Shown: positions 32,902 to 43,028, counted from the first letter of the stretch. The stretch is 64,000 nucleotides of DNA from JAWOLE01 sp963815655 (GCA_963815655.1 CAWFHK010000001.1:2914001-2978000), one strand, 5' to 3'. Numbers and translations: made by a program. The notes: generated by a model from the sequence alone, not told the origin.

Positions 32902-34194
32902 ATGGCCTCGACGACAAAGACTGACGGCCCGATCGCCAGGAACGAGGCGATCGTGCCTCGAGAAGAAGTTCTTCCGCAACCGCGGGAGTCGCGGCGCCGG
33001 TGGCCATGGGTCGTCGCGATCGGCGTTGTGGCTCTGCTCGCCGTTCTCCTCCTGGCGCGGGCGGGGCAGCAGAAACAGAGCGCGGCGCAGGCGGCCAGGG
33101 CGAAGGCGGCGCAGCGGGCGGTCCCGGTCGTCGGAGCGGCCGCGCGGAAGGGAGACCTCGACGTCTACCTGACGGGGCTCGGCACCGTGACGGCCCTGAA
33201 CACGGTCACCGTCCGCAGCCGCGTGGACGGCCAGTTGATCCGCGTCCATTTCCGCGAGGGGCAGCTCGTCCATCAGGGCGACCTGCTGGCCGAGATCGAT
33301 CCCCGCCCCTTCGAGGTCCAGCTCATGCAGGCCGAGGGGCAGAAGGCCAAGGACGAGGCCACGCTGAAGAACGCGCGGGTGGACCTGGAGCGGTACGTGG
33401 TCCTGGTCCAGGAGGACTCCATCTCGCGGCAGCAGCTCGACACGCAGGCCGCGACGGTCAACCAGCTCGAGGCCTCGGTCAAGAGCGACCAGGCGCAGGT
33501 CGAGAGCGCGAAGCTGAACCTGACCTACAGCCGCGTCACCGCCCCGATCTCCGGAACGATCGGACTCCGGCTCGTGGACACCGGCAACATCGTGCACGCG
33601 TCGGACCCGAACGGGCTCCTCGTCATCACGGAGATCCAGCCGATCACGGTCGTCTTCACGATCCCCGCGGACCACCTCCCGCAGGTGCTGCAGCAGGTCA
33701 AGGCCGGAAAGAAACTCCCCGTGGACGCCTTCGACCGCGACTTCAAGAACAAGCTCGCGACCGGCTCGGTCCTGGCGCTGGACAACCAGATCGACCAGAC
33801 GACGGGGACCGTCAAGATCAAGGCCATCTTCGGCAACGAAGACCTGGCGCTCTACGCGAACCAGTTCGTCAACGCGCGCCTGCTCGTGGACACGCTGCGC
33901 GGGGCCGTGATCGTCCCGACGGCCGCGCTCCAGCGCAGCCCCCAGTCCACCTTCGTCTACGTCGTCAAGCCCGACGCGACCGTGGAGATGCGCAACGTCG
34001 ACGTGCGGCTGACCCAGGGGGACGACACAGCGATCCAGAAGGGAATCGCCCCCGGAGAGACCGTCGTGACGGACGGCGTGGACAAGCTGCAGCCCGGGAT
34101 GAAGGTGGCGCTCGCGGCGCCGGGATCGGCCCCCCGCGAGCGGCCGGAGGGCGGGACCGACGAGGCGCCCCGGCAGAAGAAAGCCTCTCCGTGA
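32902..34194 (+). CDS. RND efflux periplasmic adaptor (MdtA type)
   Basis: A 430-residue membrane-fusion protein. An N-terminal cytoplasmic stretch precedes one signal-anchor segment (WPWVVAIGVVALLAVLLLAR). The barrel-sandwich lipoyl halves are VTVRSRVDGQLIRVHFREGQ and LTYSRVTAPISGTIGLRLVD, flanking the alpha-helical hairpin (about 130-190). The beta-barrel and membrane-proximal domains follow (AALQRSPQSTFVYVV, GIAPGETVVTDGVDKLQPGM). It links the inner-membrane pump to the outer-membrane channel. GGGAGAAG before the ATG acts as ribosome site. The stop overlaps the GTG of the first pump gene, as in mdtABC operons. Confidence 0.92.
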   Translation: MASTTKTDGPIARNEAIVPREEVLPQPRESRRRWPWVVAIGVVALLAVLLLARAGQQKQSAAQAARAKAAQRAVPVVGAAARKGDLDVYLTGLGTVTALNTVTVRSRVDGQLIRVHFREGQLVHQGDLLAEIDPRPFEVQLMQAEGQKAKDEATLKNARVDLERYVVLVQEDSISRQQLDTQAATVNQLEASVKSDQAQVESAKLNLTYSRVTAPISGTIGLRLVDTGNIVHASDPNGLLVITEIQPITVVFTIPADHLPQVLQQVKAGKKLPVDAFDRDFKNKLATGSVLALDNQIDQTTGTVKIKAIFGNEDLALYANQFVNARLLVDTLRGAVIVPTAALQRSPQSTFVYVVKPDATVEMRNVDVRLTQGDDTAIQKGIAPGETVVTDGVDKLQPGMKVALAAPGSAPRERPEGGTDEAPRQKKASP

Positions 34195-37100
34195 GCCCGT
34201 CCCGCCCCTTCATCCTGCGGCCGATCGCGACGTCGCTGTTGATGGCGGGCCTCCTGATCGCGGGGGCGATCGGATACAAGCAGCTTCCCGTTTCGGCCCT
34301 TCCGCAGGTGGACTACCCGACGATCCAGATCGTGACGTTCTATCCGGGCGCGAGCCCGGACGTCATGGCCTCCGCCGTCACGGCTCCGCTCGAGCGGCAG
34401 TTCGGGCAGCTGCCGGGCTTGAAGCAGATGACGTCCAACAGCTCGGCCGGGAGCTCCATCGTCACGCTGCAGTTCGACCTGGACCTGAACATCGACGTGG
34501 CCGAGCAGGAGGTGCAGGCCTCGATCAACGCGGCGGGAACCTACCTGCCACGCGACCTGCCGAACCCTCCCATCTACAGCAAGATCAACCCGGCCGACTC
34601 CCCGATCCTGACGCTCGCGCTCACCTCGAAGACGCTCCCTCTCTCGAAGGTCGAGGACTTCGCCGACACCCGCTTCGCCCAGAAGATCTCCCAGCTGCCC
34701 GGCGTCGGCCTCGTCTCGATCTCCGGCGGACAGAAGCCCGCCGTCCGGATCCAGGTCAACCCGACGGCGCTCTCCTCCTACGGCCTGACGATGGAGGACG
34801 TCCGGACGGCCGTGGCGCAGTCCAACGTCAACCAGGCCAAGGGCACCTTCGACGGGAGCCAGCAGTCCTACCAGATCGGGGCCAACGACCAGCTCCTGAC
34901 GAGCGACCAGTACAAACCTCTCGTCGTCGCCTACAAGAACGGCGCGCCCGTCCATCTCTCCGACATCGCCAACGTGATCGACGACACCGAGAACACGAAG
35001 CAGGCGGCGTGGATGAACGACGTCCCGGCGGTCATCCTGAACATCCAGAGACAGCCGGGAGCGAACATCATCGCGGTCGTGGACCGCGTCAAGCAGCTCC
35101 TCCCGCAGCTGCGAGCGTCCCTGCCCGCCGCCGTTTCCGTTGCCATCCTGACCGACCGCACGACGACGATCCGGGCTTCGGTCCGCGACGTGGAGTTCGA
35201 GCTGATGCTCGTGATCGCGCTCGTCGTCATGGTGATCTTCCTCTTCCTGCGCACGCTCGCCGCCACGATCATCCCGAGCGTGGCCGTGCCGCTCTCGCTC
35301 GTCGGGACGTTCGGGGCCATGTACCTGCTCGGCTACAGCCTGAACAACCTGACGCTCATGGCGCTGACGATTTCGACCGGCTTCGTCGTGGACGACGCGA
35401 TCGTGATGATCGAGAACATTTCGCGGTACATCGAGGAGGGGGTCAAGCCGCTCGAGGCCGCGCTGAAGGGCTCCGAGCAGATCGGCTTCACGATCATGTC
35501 CCTCACGGTCTCGCTCATCGCCGTCCTGATCCCGCTCCTCTTCATGGGAGACGTGGTCGGCCGGCTCTTCCGCGAGTTCGCCGTGACCCTCTCCGTGACG
35601 ATCCTGATCTCGGCCTTCGTTTCGCTGACGCTGACGCCGATGATGTGCGCCAGGCTCCTGCACCACAAGGAGCCCTCCGAGCAGACCCGCTTCTACCGGG
35701 CCTCCGAGCGCGCCTTCCAGAGAGTCATCGCCTTCTACGGGCGGACGCTCACCTGGGTCCTGCGCCGCCAGGGGGCCACGCTCGCCGTCGCCGTCGCCAC
35801 GCTCGTCACGACCGTGCTGCTCTTCCTCGTCATCCCCAAGGGGTTTTTCCCCGTCCAGGACACCGGCGTGATCCTCGGCATCTCCGAGGCGTCGCAGACC
35901 GTCTCCTTCGCCGCCATGAAGGAGAGGCAGCTCTCGCTCGCCCACGTCATCTTGAAGGACCCGGCCGTCGCGAGCCTCTCGTCGTTCATCGGAATCGACG
36001 GCACCAACACGACGATGAACAGCGGCCGCATCCAGATCAACCTGAAGCCCCTCTCCGAGCGCGGGGCGAGCGCGACGGACATCATCCGCCGGCTGCAGCC
36101 GGAGCTCGCGAAGGTGGACGGGATCACCCTCTACCTCCAGCCGGTGCAGGACCTGACGGTCGAGGACCGGGTGAGCCGGACGCAGTTCCAGTACAGCCTC
36201 GAGGACCCCGACCCGCGGGAGCTCGCCGTGTGGGTCCCCCGCTTCCTCGCCCGGCTCCAGTCCCTGCCGGAGCTTCGCGACGTCGCGAGCGACCAGCAGA
36301 ACGGGGGCCTCGAGGCGCAGCTGATGCTCGATCGGACGACCGCCTCGCGCCTGGGCATCACGCCGCTCGATCTCGACAACACTCTCTACGACGCCTTCGG
36401 CCAGCGGCAGATCTCGACGATGTTCACGCAGCTGAATCAGTACCGCGTCGTCCTCGAATCTCAGCCGGCTTTCCAGGGCCGCCCCGAGGACTTGAAGAGC
36501 GTCTATCTCCGCTCCTCCGGGGGCGGCTCCGTCCCGCTCGGCGCGTTCACGGAGGTCCGGACCTCCAACGCTCCGCTGTCGGTGAACCACCAGGGCCAGT
36601 TCCCGGTCGTCACCGTCTCCTTCAACCTCGCGCCCGGCACGTCGCTCGGGCAGGCGGTCCGCGCGATCGAGCGGGCCAAGGAGGAGCTCGCAATGCCGGC
36701 GAGCGTCCAGGGGAGCTTCCAGGGGACCGCGCAGGCGTTCCGGGCGTCCCTGTCCAACGAGGTGTTCCTCATCCTGGCGGCCGTCATCACGGTCTACATC
36801 CTCCTCGGCGTGCTCTACGAGAGCTACATCCATCCGGTCACGATCCTCTCGACGCTCCCCTCGGCCGCCGTCGGGGCGCTCCTCTCCCTGATGATCTGCC
36901 GGACGGATTTCTCCGTCATCGCGCTCATCGGCATCATCCTGCTCATCGGGATCGTCGAGAAGAACGCGATCATGATGATCGACTTCGCGCTCGACGCCGA
37001 GCGCAAGGAGGGGAAGAAGCCGACCGACGCGATCTATCAGGCGTGCCTCCTGCGGCTGCGGCCGATCCTGATGACGACGATGGCCGCGCTGCTCGCCGGC

Positions 37101-37313
37101 GTGCCCCTCGCGCTCGGCTCGGGCATCGGCGCGGAGCTGCGGCGGCCGCTCGGCATCGCGATCGTCGGAGGGCTCATCTTTTCCCAGCTCCTGACGCTCT
37201 ACACGACGCCCGTCATCTACCTCGCCTTCGACCGCCTCGCCCGCCGCCTCGCGAAGGGACGCAAGAGAGCGCTCGCCGCCGACCTCGCCCCGGCGAGCGA
37301 GATCTCTTCATGA
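34191..37313 (+). CDS. RND efflux pump, first subunit (MdtB-like)
   Basis: A 1040-residue HAE1-type transporter beginning at a GTG that overlaps the adaptor stop. It starts PFILRPIATSLLMAGLLIAG. Pseudo-symmetric halves each have a transmembrane helix, a large periplasmic porter domain and five more helices. The proton-relay aspartates are in TGFVVDDAIVMIENI (helix 4), and the helix-10 Lys is in GIVEKNAIMMIDFALDAE. It extrudes small hydrophobic or amphiphilic compounds by proton antiport. A second, similar pump follows, so the working trimer is probably a heterotrimer, as for MdtBC. Confidence 0.93.
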   Translation: MSPSRPFILRPIATSLLMAGLLIAGAIGYKQLPVSALPQVDYPTIQIVTFYPGASPDVMASAVTAPLERQFGQLPGLKQMTSNSSAGSSIVTLQFDLDLNIDVAEQEVQASINAAGTYLPRDLPNPPIYSKINPADSPILTLALTSKTLPLSKVEDFADTRFAQKISQLPGVGLVSISGGQKPAVRIQVNPTALSSYGLTMEDVRTAVAQSNVNQAKGTFDGSQQSYQIGANDQLLTSDQYKPLVVAYKNGAPVHLSDIANVIDDTENTKQAAWMNDVPAVILNIQRQPGANIIAVVDRVKQLLPQLRASLPAAVSVAILTDRTTTIRASVRDVEFELMLVIALVVMVIFLFLRTLAATIIPSVAVPLSLVGTFGAMYLLGYSLNNLTLMALTISTGFVVDDAIVMIENISRYIEEGVKPLEAALKGSEQIGFTIMSLTVSLIAVLIPLLFMGDVVGRLFREFAVTLSVTILISAFVSLTLTPMMCARLLHHKEPSEQTRFYRASERAFQRVIAFYGRTLTWVLRRQGATLAVAVATLVTTVLLFLVIPKGFFPVQDTGVILGISEASQTVSFAAMKERQLSLAHVILKDPAVASLSSFIGIDGTNTTMNSGRIQINLKPLSERGASATDIIRRLQPELAKVDGITLYLQPVQDLTVEDRVSRTQFQYSLEDPDPRELAVWVPRFLARLQSLPELRDVASDQQNGGLEAQLMLDRTTASRLGITPLDLDNTLYDAFGQRQISTMFTQLNQYRVVLESQPAFQGRPEDLKSVYLRSSGGGSVPLGAFTEVRTSNAPLSVNHQGQFPVVTVSFNLAPGTSLGQAVRAIERAKEELAMPASVQGSFQGTAQAFRASLSNEVFLILAAVITVYILLGVLYESYIHPVTILSTLPSAAVGALLSLMICRTDFSVIALIGIILLIGIVEKNAIMMIDFALDAERKEGKKPTDAIYQACLLRLRPILMTTMAALLAGVPLALGSGIGAELRRPLGIAIVGGLIFSQLLTLYTTPVIYLAFDRLARRLAKGRKRALAADLAPASEISS

Positions 37314-37605
37314 AGTGACTTCCTTACGAATGAGTCGGCTGCCAACCTGCCCCGGCGTCGGGCCCGCCTCCCGCCGCCGGGGCTGCACCTGCGCTAAGCC
37401 GGGGGGCAGCCCGGAGGCGACGGCGTTGCCCGGCAGCGGCACTGTCCGCGGGCGCACGCCAAGCCGCGCGACTGAGAGAGGCTGCCGCTGTGCCCTCGGA
37501 CCGTAGCGGCGGCCCGAGGCTCCTCCGCACGGCCTGGCCGCCGCGTGCCGCAGAGGGCAATGCCGGCGAATCCGGGCGGGTTTTTTGCCCGGAGCCAGGA
37601 CACGC
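37314..37605. other. Unusual 292-bp spacer between the two pump genes
   Basis: This gap separates genes that normally overlap or abut in mdtBC operons. It is very GC-rich with many G/C runs and no convincing coding frame. A hairpin CCGGGC/GCCCGG enclosing a T-run (about 37572-37593) lies just before the next start and could affect translation. No insertion-sequence ends or target duplication are seen. Confidence 0.5.
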
Positions 37606-40600
37606 GTGAGCATCTCCGCTCCGTTCATTCATCGGCCGGTCGCGACGACGCTCCTCGTCGTGGCGATCGCGCTCGCGGGAGGGATCGGCTACAAGTTCCT
37701 GCCGGTCTCTCCCCTGCCGCAGGTGGAGTTCCCGACGATCAACGTCTCGGCGGGGCTGCCCGGGGCGAGCCCGGACACCATGGCCTCCGCCGTCGCGACC
37801 CCTCTCGAGCGCCAGTTCGGCCGCATCGCCGGGATCACGGAAATGACGTCCACGAGCGGCCTCGGGTCGACGAACATCACGATCCAGTTCGACCTGAACC
37901 GCAACATCGACGCGGCCGCGCGCGACGTCCAGGCCGCGATCAACGCGGCGCGCGGCCAGCTGCCGGCCAACCTGCCCAACAACCCGCGCTACCGCAAGAT
38001 CAACCCCGCGGACGCGCCCATCATGATCCTGTCGCTCACCTCCGACATCGTCGAGCGCTCCCGGATGTACGACATCGGCTCCACCATCCTTCAGCAGAAG
38101 CTCGCGCAGGTCGAGGGCGTGGGGCAGGTCTTCGTGGGAGGCGGGGCCCTGCCCGCCGTGCGGGTGGACGTCAATCCGACGGCCCTCTACAACAACGGAC
38201 TGGGCCTCGAGGACGTCCGGGCGGCCCTCGCGACCGCCAACGCGAACCGGCCGAAGGGGGAGCTCGCCGACGGCGACCGCGCCTACGCGCTCTCGACGAC
38301 CGACCAGCTCCTGAAAGCGGCGGAGTACCGGCCGCTGATCATCCACTACGCCAACGGCGCCGCGGTGCGGCTCTCCGACATCGCCACCGTGACCGACTCG
38401 GTCGAGGACATCCGGACGGGAGGGCTCTCCAACGGCAAGCCGGCGGTCCTGATCATCGTGTTTCGCCAGCCGGGGGCGAACATCATCCAGACCGTGGACC
38501 GCGTCCGCGCGCTGCTGCCGCAGCTCCAGGCCGACATCCCGCCGACGATCACTCTTTCGGTCGCGATCGACGCCACCCGCACGATCCGCGCCTCGGTCCG
38601 GGACGTCCAGATCACGCTGTTGGTCTCGATCGCGCTCGTGATCCTCGTCGTCTTCGTCTTCCTCCGCAACGTCCGCTCGACCTTCATCCCGAGCGTCGCC
38701 GTGCCGGTCTCGCTGATCGGCACCTTCGGCGCCATGTACCTGCTCGACTATTCGATCGACAACCTGTCTCTCATGGCCCTGACCATCGCGACCGGTTTCG
38801 TCGTGGACGACGCGATCGTCGTCATCGAGAACATCACGCGGCACCTGGAAGCGGGCATGCAGCCGCTCGCGGCGGCGTTGAAGGGCGCGCAGGAGATCGG
38901 CTTCACGGTCATCTCGATTTCCCTGTCGCTCGTCGCCGTCTTCCTGCCGATCCTCCTCATGGGGGGCATCGTCGGGCGCCTCTTCCGGGAATTCGCCGTC
39001 ACGCTGTCCATCGCCATCGGCGTCTCGCTCGTCATCTCGCTGACGGCGACCCCGATGATGTGCGCGAGGCTCCTTCGCCCGCAGAGCCGGACCGCCCACG
39101 GCCGTCTCTACCAGGCGAGCGAGAAGGGCTTCGGCGCGATCCTGCGCGCTTACGAGAAGTCGCTCGGGTGGGTCCTCCGGCACCAGCGTTTCACGATCGT
39201 CGTGACGCTCGCGACGATGGCGGCCACGATCTTCCTGTACGCGAAGGTGCCGAAGGGCTTCTTTCCCCAGCAGGACTCGGGGAGGCTGACGGGCACGATC
39301 CAGGCGGACCAGGACACCTCCTTCCAGGCCATGCAGAAGAAGCTCGGCGAGTTCGTGAACACGGTCATGCGCGACCCCGACGTCGAGAGCGCCAACGGGT
39401 TCCTCGGAGGCGGGACCCCCAATTCCGGCCGGATGTTCATCTCCCTGAAGTCCCGCGGAGACCGCAAGGACGGGTCCACCGCGGACCAGATCATCGCCCG
39501 GCTGCGCGGCAAGCTCGCGCACGTTCCCGGCGCCACGCTCGTCCTCCAGCCTGTCCAGGACGTGCGCGTGGGAGGGAGGCATTCCGCCGCGCAGTACCAG
39601 TACACGCTGCGGGGCGACAACTCCGACGAGCTGCTCGCGTGGGCGCCCCGGGTCCTCCAGACGCTGCGCCGGCTGCCCTCGCTGACCGACGTCAACAGCG
39701 ATCAGCAGAACAAGGGGCTGCAGGCGTCGCTCGTCATCGACCGCGCGTCGGCGTCGCGCCTGGGCATCACGCCCCAGATGATCGACGACACCCTCTACGA
39801 CGCCTTCGGCCAGCGCCAGGTCTCGACGATGTACACGCAGCTGAACCAGTACCACGTCGTCATGCAGGTCGAATCGAAGTTCTGGCAGAACCCGGAGGGC
39901 TTGAGATCCATCTACGTCCGCGCCAAGTCGGGCGACCTCGTGCCGCTCGCGGCGTTCACCCACTACGAGCGCACGACGGCGCCGCTCGCCGTCAACCACC
40001 AGGGGCAGTTCCCCTCCGTGACGATCTCCTTCAACCTGCCGGCGGGCGTCGCGCTGGGGACGGCGGTGGACGCGATCAACCGCGCCGAGTCGGACATCCG
40101 GCTGCCGGCGTCCATCCGCGGGAGCTTCCAGGGCACGGCCCAGGCCTTCCAGGCGTCGCTCGCCAACGAGCCGATCCTGATCGCCGCGGCGCTCCTGACG
40201 GTCTACATCGTGCTCGGAATCCTGTACGAGAGCGTCATCCATCCCCTGACGATCCTCTCGACGATTCCCTCCGCCGGGGTGGGGGCGCTCCTCGCGCTGC
40301 TCCTGACCGGGAACGACCTTTCCGTCATCGCGTTGATCGGCATCATTCTCCTGATCGGCATCGTGAAGAAGAACGCGATCCTCATGATCGACTTCGCGCT
40401 CGATGCGGAACGCAAGGAGGGCAAGAGCCCCGAGGACGCGATCTTCCAGGCATGCCTGTTGCGGTTTCGTCCCATCACCATGACGACGATGGCGGCTCTC
40501 CTCGGCGGGCTCCCTCTCGCCATCGGGCTCGGGACCGGCGCGGAACTGCGGCGCCCCCTGGGGATCTCGATCGTCGGCGGCCTGATCTTTTCCCAGATGC

Positions 40601-40716
40601 TCACCCTCTACACGACACCCGTCGTCTACCTCTATCTCGACCGGTTTCGGCTGCGCTGGGAGGCATTCCGCCGCGCGCACGGAAGCCGCTCCGTACCGGC
40701 GGTGGAGAAGGCATGA
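37606..40716 (+). CDS. RND efflux pump, second subunit (MdtC-like)
   Basis: A 1036-residue HAE1-type transporter starting at GTG 37606, with CAGGA six bases before. The N-terminus is SAPFIHRPVATTLLVVAIAL. Proton-relay residues are in TGFVVDDAIVVIENI, with Lys in GIVKKNAILMIDFALDAE. It is similar throughout to the preceding pump, sharing blocks such as TLYDAFGQRQ, TQLNQY and VNHQGQFP, which points to an old tandem duplication. The stop overlaps the ATG of the outer-membrane factor, giving the order adaptor-pump-pump-channel. Confidence 0.93.
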   Translation: MSISAPFIHRPVATTLLVVAIALAGGIGYKFLPVSPLPQVEFPTINVSAGLPGASPDTMASAVATPLERQFGRIAGITEMTSTSGLGSTNITIQFDLNRNIDAAARDVQAAINAARGQLPANLPNNPRYRKINPADAPIMILSLTSDIVERSRMYDIGSTILQQKLAQVEGVGQVFVGGGALPAVRVDVNPTALYNNGLGLEDVRAALATANANRPKGELADGDRAYALSTTDQLLKAAEYRPLIIHYANGAAVRLSDIATVTDSVEDIRTGGLSNGKPAVLIIVFRQPGANIIQTVDRVRALLPQLQADIPPTITLSVAIDATRTIRASVRDVQITLLVSIALVILVVFVFLRNVRSTFIPSVAVPVSLIGTFGAMYLLDYSIDNLSLMALTIATGFVVDDAIVVIENITRHLEAGMQPLAAALKGAQEIGFTVISISLSLVAVFLPILLMGGIVGRLFREFAVTLSIAIGVSLVISLTATPMMCARLLRPQSRTAHGRLYQASEKGFGAILRAYEKSLGWVLRHQRFTIVVTLATMAATIFLYAKVPKGFFPQQDSGRLTGTIQADQDTSFQAMQKKLGEFVNTVMRDPDVESANGFLGGGTPNSGRMFISLKSRGDRKDGSTADQIIARLRGKLAHVPGATLVLQPVQDVRVGGRHSAAQYQYTLRGDNSDELLAWAPRVLQTLRRLPSLTDVNSDQQNKGLQASLVIDRASASRLGITPQMIDDTLYDAFGQRQVSTMYTQLNQYHVVMQVESKFWQNPEGLRSIYVRAKSGDLVPLAAFTHYERTTAPLAVNHQGQFPSVTISFNLPAGVALGTAVDAINRAESDIRLPASIRGSFQGTAQAFQASLANEPILIAAALLTVYIVLGILYESVIHPLTILSTIPSAGVGALLALLLTGNDLSVIALIGIILLIGIVKKNAILMIDFALDAERKEGKSPEDAIFQACLLRFRPITMTTMAALLGGLPLAIGLGTGAELRRPLGISIVGGLIFSQMLTLYTTPVVYLYLDRFRLRWEAFRRAHGSRSVPAVEKA

Positions 40717-42266
40717 GGGGAAAATCCGGTTCCCGGCACGGTCTCGAGAGAGGTGTTCGGTGCTCAACCGCATACCCGATCTTCGGTGTCGTTTTATCCC
40801 TGGTTGTTTCGTCCTGCGCGGTGGGGCCCGACTACAAAAGACCTTCGACTCCGGTGCCGGCGGCTTTCAAGGAAGAGGCGCCGGCCGCCGGCGCCGCGGG
40901 GACGACCGCGGAGGAGTGGAAACCGGCGGAACCGCGGGACGACACCGGCCGCGGAAGGTGGTGGGAGATCTTCAGTGACCCAGAACTGAACGCCCTGGAA
41001 GAGCAGGTCGGCGTCTCCAACCAGAACATCGCGCAGGCCGAGGCGCAGTTCCGCGGCGCCCGCGCCGCAGTCAGACTGGCGCGGGCGGATCTCTTCCCGA
41101 CCGTGGCCGCGAGCGCTTCGGCGACGCGGTCCCAGGCGGCGGCGGGCAGCTCGGCCTCATCCTCTTCCACGAAGACAGGACCGACGACGAACTACGCGCT
41201 GTCCGGCGACTTCTCCTACGAGGTGGACGTCTGGGGCCGCGTCCGGCGCGGAGTCGAGTCGAGCGTCGCGGGCGCTCAGGCCTCCGCCGCGGACCTGGAG
41301 ACGGTCCGGCTGACCATGCACGCGGAGCTGGCCCTCGATTACTTCGAGCTGCGAGGCGTGGACACGCAGAAGCAGCTCCTCGACGCGAGCGTCGCCGCCT
41401 ACGACAAGGCGCTGCAGATGACGATGAACCGTTTCCACCAGGGGGTCGTCTCCGGCGTGGACGTCGCGCAGGCGCAGACGCTTCTCGAGACGACGCGCGC
41501 CCAGGCGACCGACCTCGGCATCGCGAGGGCGCAACTCGAGCACGCCATCGCGACCCTCATCGGCAAGGCACCCGCCGACTTCGCGTTCCGGCCGGCTCCG
41601 GGTCTTCCCGGGCCTCCGGTCATCCCGGTCACGCTGCCGTCTGAGCTCCTCGAGCGCCGTCCCGACATCGCGGCCGCCGAGAGGCGCGCGGCGGCGGCCA
41701 ACGCGCAGATCGGTGTTGCGACGTCCGCGTTCTTTCCGAGGCTGCTGCTCGCCGCGACCGGCGGATACGAGAGCTCGAAGCTCGCGGACTGGTTCTCCCT
41801 GCCGAGCCGCTTCTGGTCGATCGGTCCAGCGCTCGTTCAGACGATCTTCGACGGCGGGAAGCGCCGCGCCGGCGTCGAACAGGCGCGGGCGTCCTACGAC
41901 GCGGCCGTCGCCATCTACCGGCTGGACACGCTGACCTCCTTCCAGCAGGTGGAAGACAGCCTTGCGGCGCTGCGCATCCTCTCCGAGGAAGCCGCGCAGC
42001 AGGCCGCCGCGGTGGCGGCCGCCGAGCGCTCGCTCAAGATCGCGAGGAACCGCTACCTCGCCGGAACCACGACCTACCTCGAAGTCGTCACCGCCCAGGG
42101 CATCGCGCTCGCCGACGAACGGGCGGCCGTGGACATCCAGACCCGGCGCATGACCGCCGCCGTCAACCTGATCAAGGCCCTCGGCGGCGGCTGGCGTGCC
42201 TCCGACCTCCCCTCCGCGAGCGCGACCGCCATCCCCGTTTCGTCGGACGCCGCCACTCGTCGCTGA
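40713..42266 (+). CDS. Outer-membrane efflux lipoprotein (OprM/NodT type)
   Basis: A 517-residue TolC-superfamily channel. It has a lipoprotein signal with lipobox VSSC followed by AVGPDYKRPSTPVP, the hallmark start of the NodT group. The outer-membrane efflux repeats include ALSGDFSYEVDVWGRVRRGV, LPSELLERRPDIAAAERRAAAANA and GPALVQTIFDGGKRRAGVE. It forms the exit duct of the RND complex encoded upstream and overlaps the second pump gene by ATGA. The C-terminus ALGGGWRASDLP is typical. Downstream lies a repeat cluster rather than a clear terminator. Confidence 0.93.
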   Translation: MRGKSGSRHGLERGVRCSTAYPIFGVVLSLVVSSCAVGPDYKRPSTPVPAAFKEEAPAAGAAGTTAEEWKPAEPRDDTGRGRWWEIFSDPELNALEEQVGVSNQNIAQAEAQFRGARAAVRLARADLFPTVAASASATRSQAAAGSSASSSSTKTGPTTNYALSGDFSYEVDVWGRVRRGVESSVAGAQASAADLETVRLTMHAELALDYFELRGVDTQKQLLDASVAAYDKALQMTMNRFHQGVVSGVDVAQAQTLLETTRAQATDLGIARAQLEHAIATLIGKAPADFAFRPAPGLPGPPVIPVTLPSELLERRPDIAAAERRAAAANAQIGVATSAFFPRLLLAATGGYESSKLADWFSLPSRFWSIGPALVQTIFDGGKRRAGVEQARASYDAAVAIYRLDTLTSFQQVEDSLAALRILSEEAAQQAAAVAAAERSLKIARNRYLAGTTTYLEVVTAQGIALADERAAVDIQTRRMTAAVNLIKALGGGWRASDLPSASATAIPVSSDAATRR

Positions 42267-42269
42267 CTT

Positions 42270-42353
42270 TCATCCGGAGCGCCGCGAAGGATCTGCCCCA
42301 AGGTCCCCTGTCATCCTGAGCGGAGCGAAGGATCTGCCCTCGTCATCTGGAGC
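42270..42353. repeat. TCATCCTGAGCGNAGCGAAGGATCT-type repeats
   Basis: Two near-identical units starting TCATCCGGAGCG (42270) and TCATCCTGAGCG (42311), each ending GCGAAGGATCTGCCC, are followed by a partial third unit at 42343. This motif is a familiar dispersed intergenic repeat in many genomes. It lies directly after the outer-membrane factor gene. Confidence 0.75.
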
Positions 42354-42358
42354 AGCCT

Positions 42359-42589
42359 CTAGAGAGACGGAGTGGGTGACGGCAAGGTCCCAGGCGGGGG
42401 AAGCGTCGGCTGCGGAGTCGGGCGGGGCGTCGTCCACTCGGGAGTCGGCTGCGGATAGTCGCCGACGACCGGCTGATTCGTGCGCCCCGTCCCCGTCACC
42501 GTGACCTGCCCGCCGGAGCTCCCGCACCCCACGACCAACACGACGGAAACCACCGCGCCGAGCCAGACTGCCCCGATCCCGTTGCGCAC
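42359..42589 (-). CDS. Small proline-rich lipoprotein
   Basis: A 76-residue protein from GTG 42589. A signal peptide ends in a lipobox (VVLVVGCGSSGG). The mature part is a spacer followed by a Pro/Thr/Ser-rich tail (PTPEWTTPRPTPQPTLPPPG). It is probably anchored in the outer membrane or periplasm. No domain is recognised. The frame is open upstream, where it overlaps a remnant in another frame. The signal peptide with lipobox is the main support. Confidence 0.5.
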   Translation of the reverse strand: MRNGIGAVWLGAVVSVVLVVGCGSSGGQVTVTGTGRTNQPVVGDYPQPTPEWTTPRPTPQPTLPPPGTLPSPTPSL

Positions 42590-43023
42590 GGGCTGAGTAT
42601 ACGCAGGCTCAGTCGGGAATGTGCCGAGGTGGTGAGAGGTGAAAGAGGTAGGACCGGTGGCCGACCGTAGTAACTCGAAGCCGGGTGAGCTCCCGGCTGG
42701 ATCACCCGCTTGACGGCAAGCCCCGAGAGGAGCTGATTCGCCCCTCTCCAGTCGAGCAGAATTCCGTACGCCAGCGCGTGGGGAGGGAGCCGGCGCTCGC
42801 CGGTTTCGGCGGAGACCTGGAGCCCCAGGGCCTCCTCGTAGCGCCCGTCGCTGGCTGCCTTGAGGCCGAGGATCCATCCTCGGTTCGTCACGTAGCTCAT
42901 GTCCTTCATCTTCGACAGCAGCTCTTTCCTGTCGGCCTTTCCCAGCAGATAGAGGCCATAAAGCGCGAAATCGGCCCTCGGCTTCTTTTCGAAGTGCGCG
43001 ATCAGGGCGTCACGTCTGTGAGT
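42496..43023 (-). pseudogene. 5'-truncated TPR-like gene remnant
   Basis: The frame from 43023 to 42496 encodes helical, TPR-like sequence (FEKKPRADFALYGLYLLGKA, GWILGLKAASDGRYEEALG, LPPHALAYGILLDW) but lacks a standard start until an internal ATG at 42909. A stop codon lies at 43026-43024, just beside tRNA-Arg. The C-terminal ~40 residues are low-complexity. It looks like a gene whose 5' part was lost at the tRNA boundary. Confidence 0.5.
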
Positions 43024-43028
43024 TCATT

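Noticed and set aside
33957..36833. 958-codon minus-strand frame opposite the first RND pump
   Set aside because: Shadow of the pump's codon pattern; composition is Asp/Arg/Gly-rich and featureless.
37324..40773. 1149-codon minus-strand frame opposite the second RND pump
   Set aside because: Same reason: an antisense artefact across a clear transporter gene.
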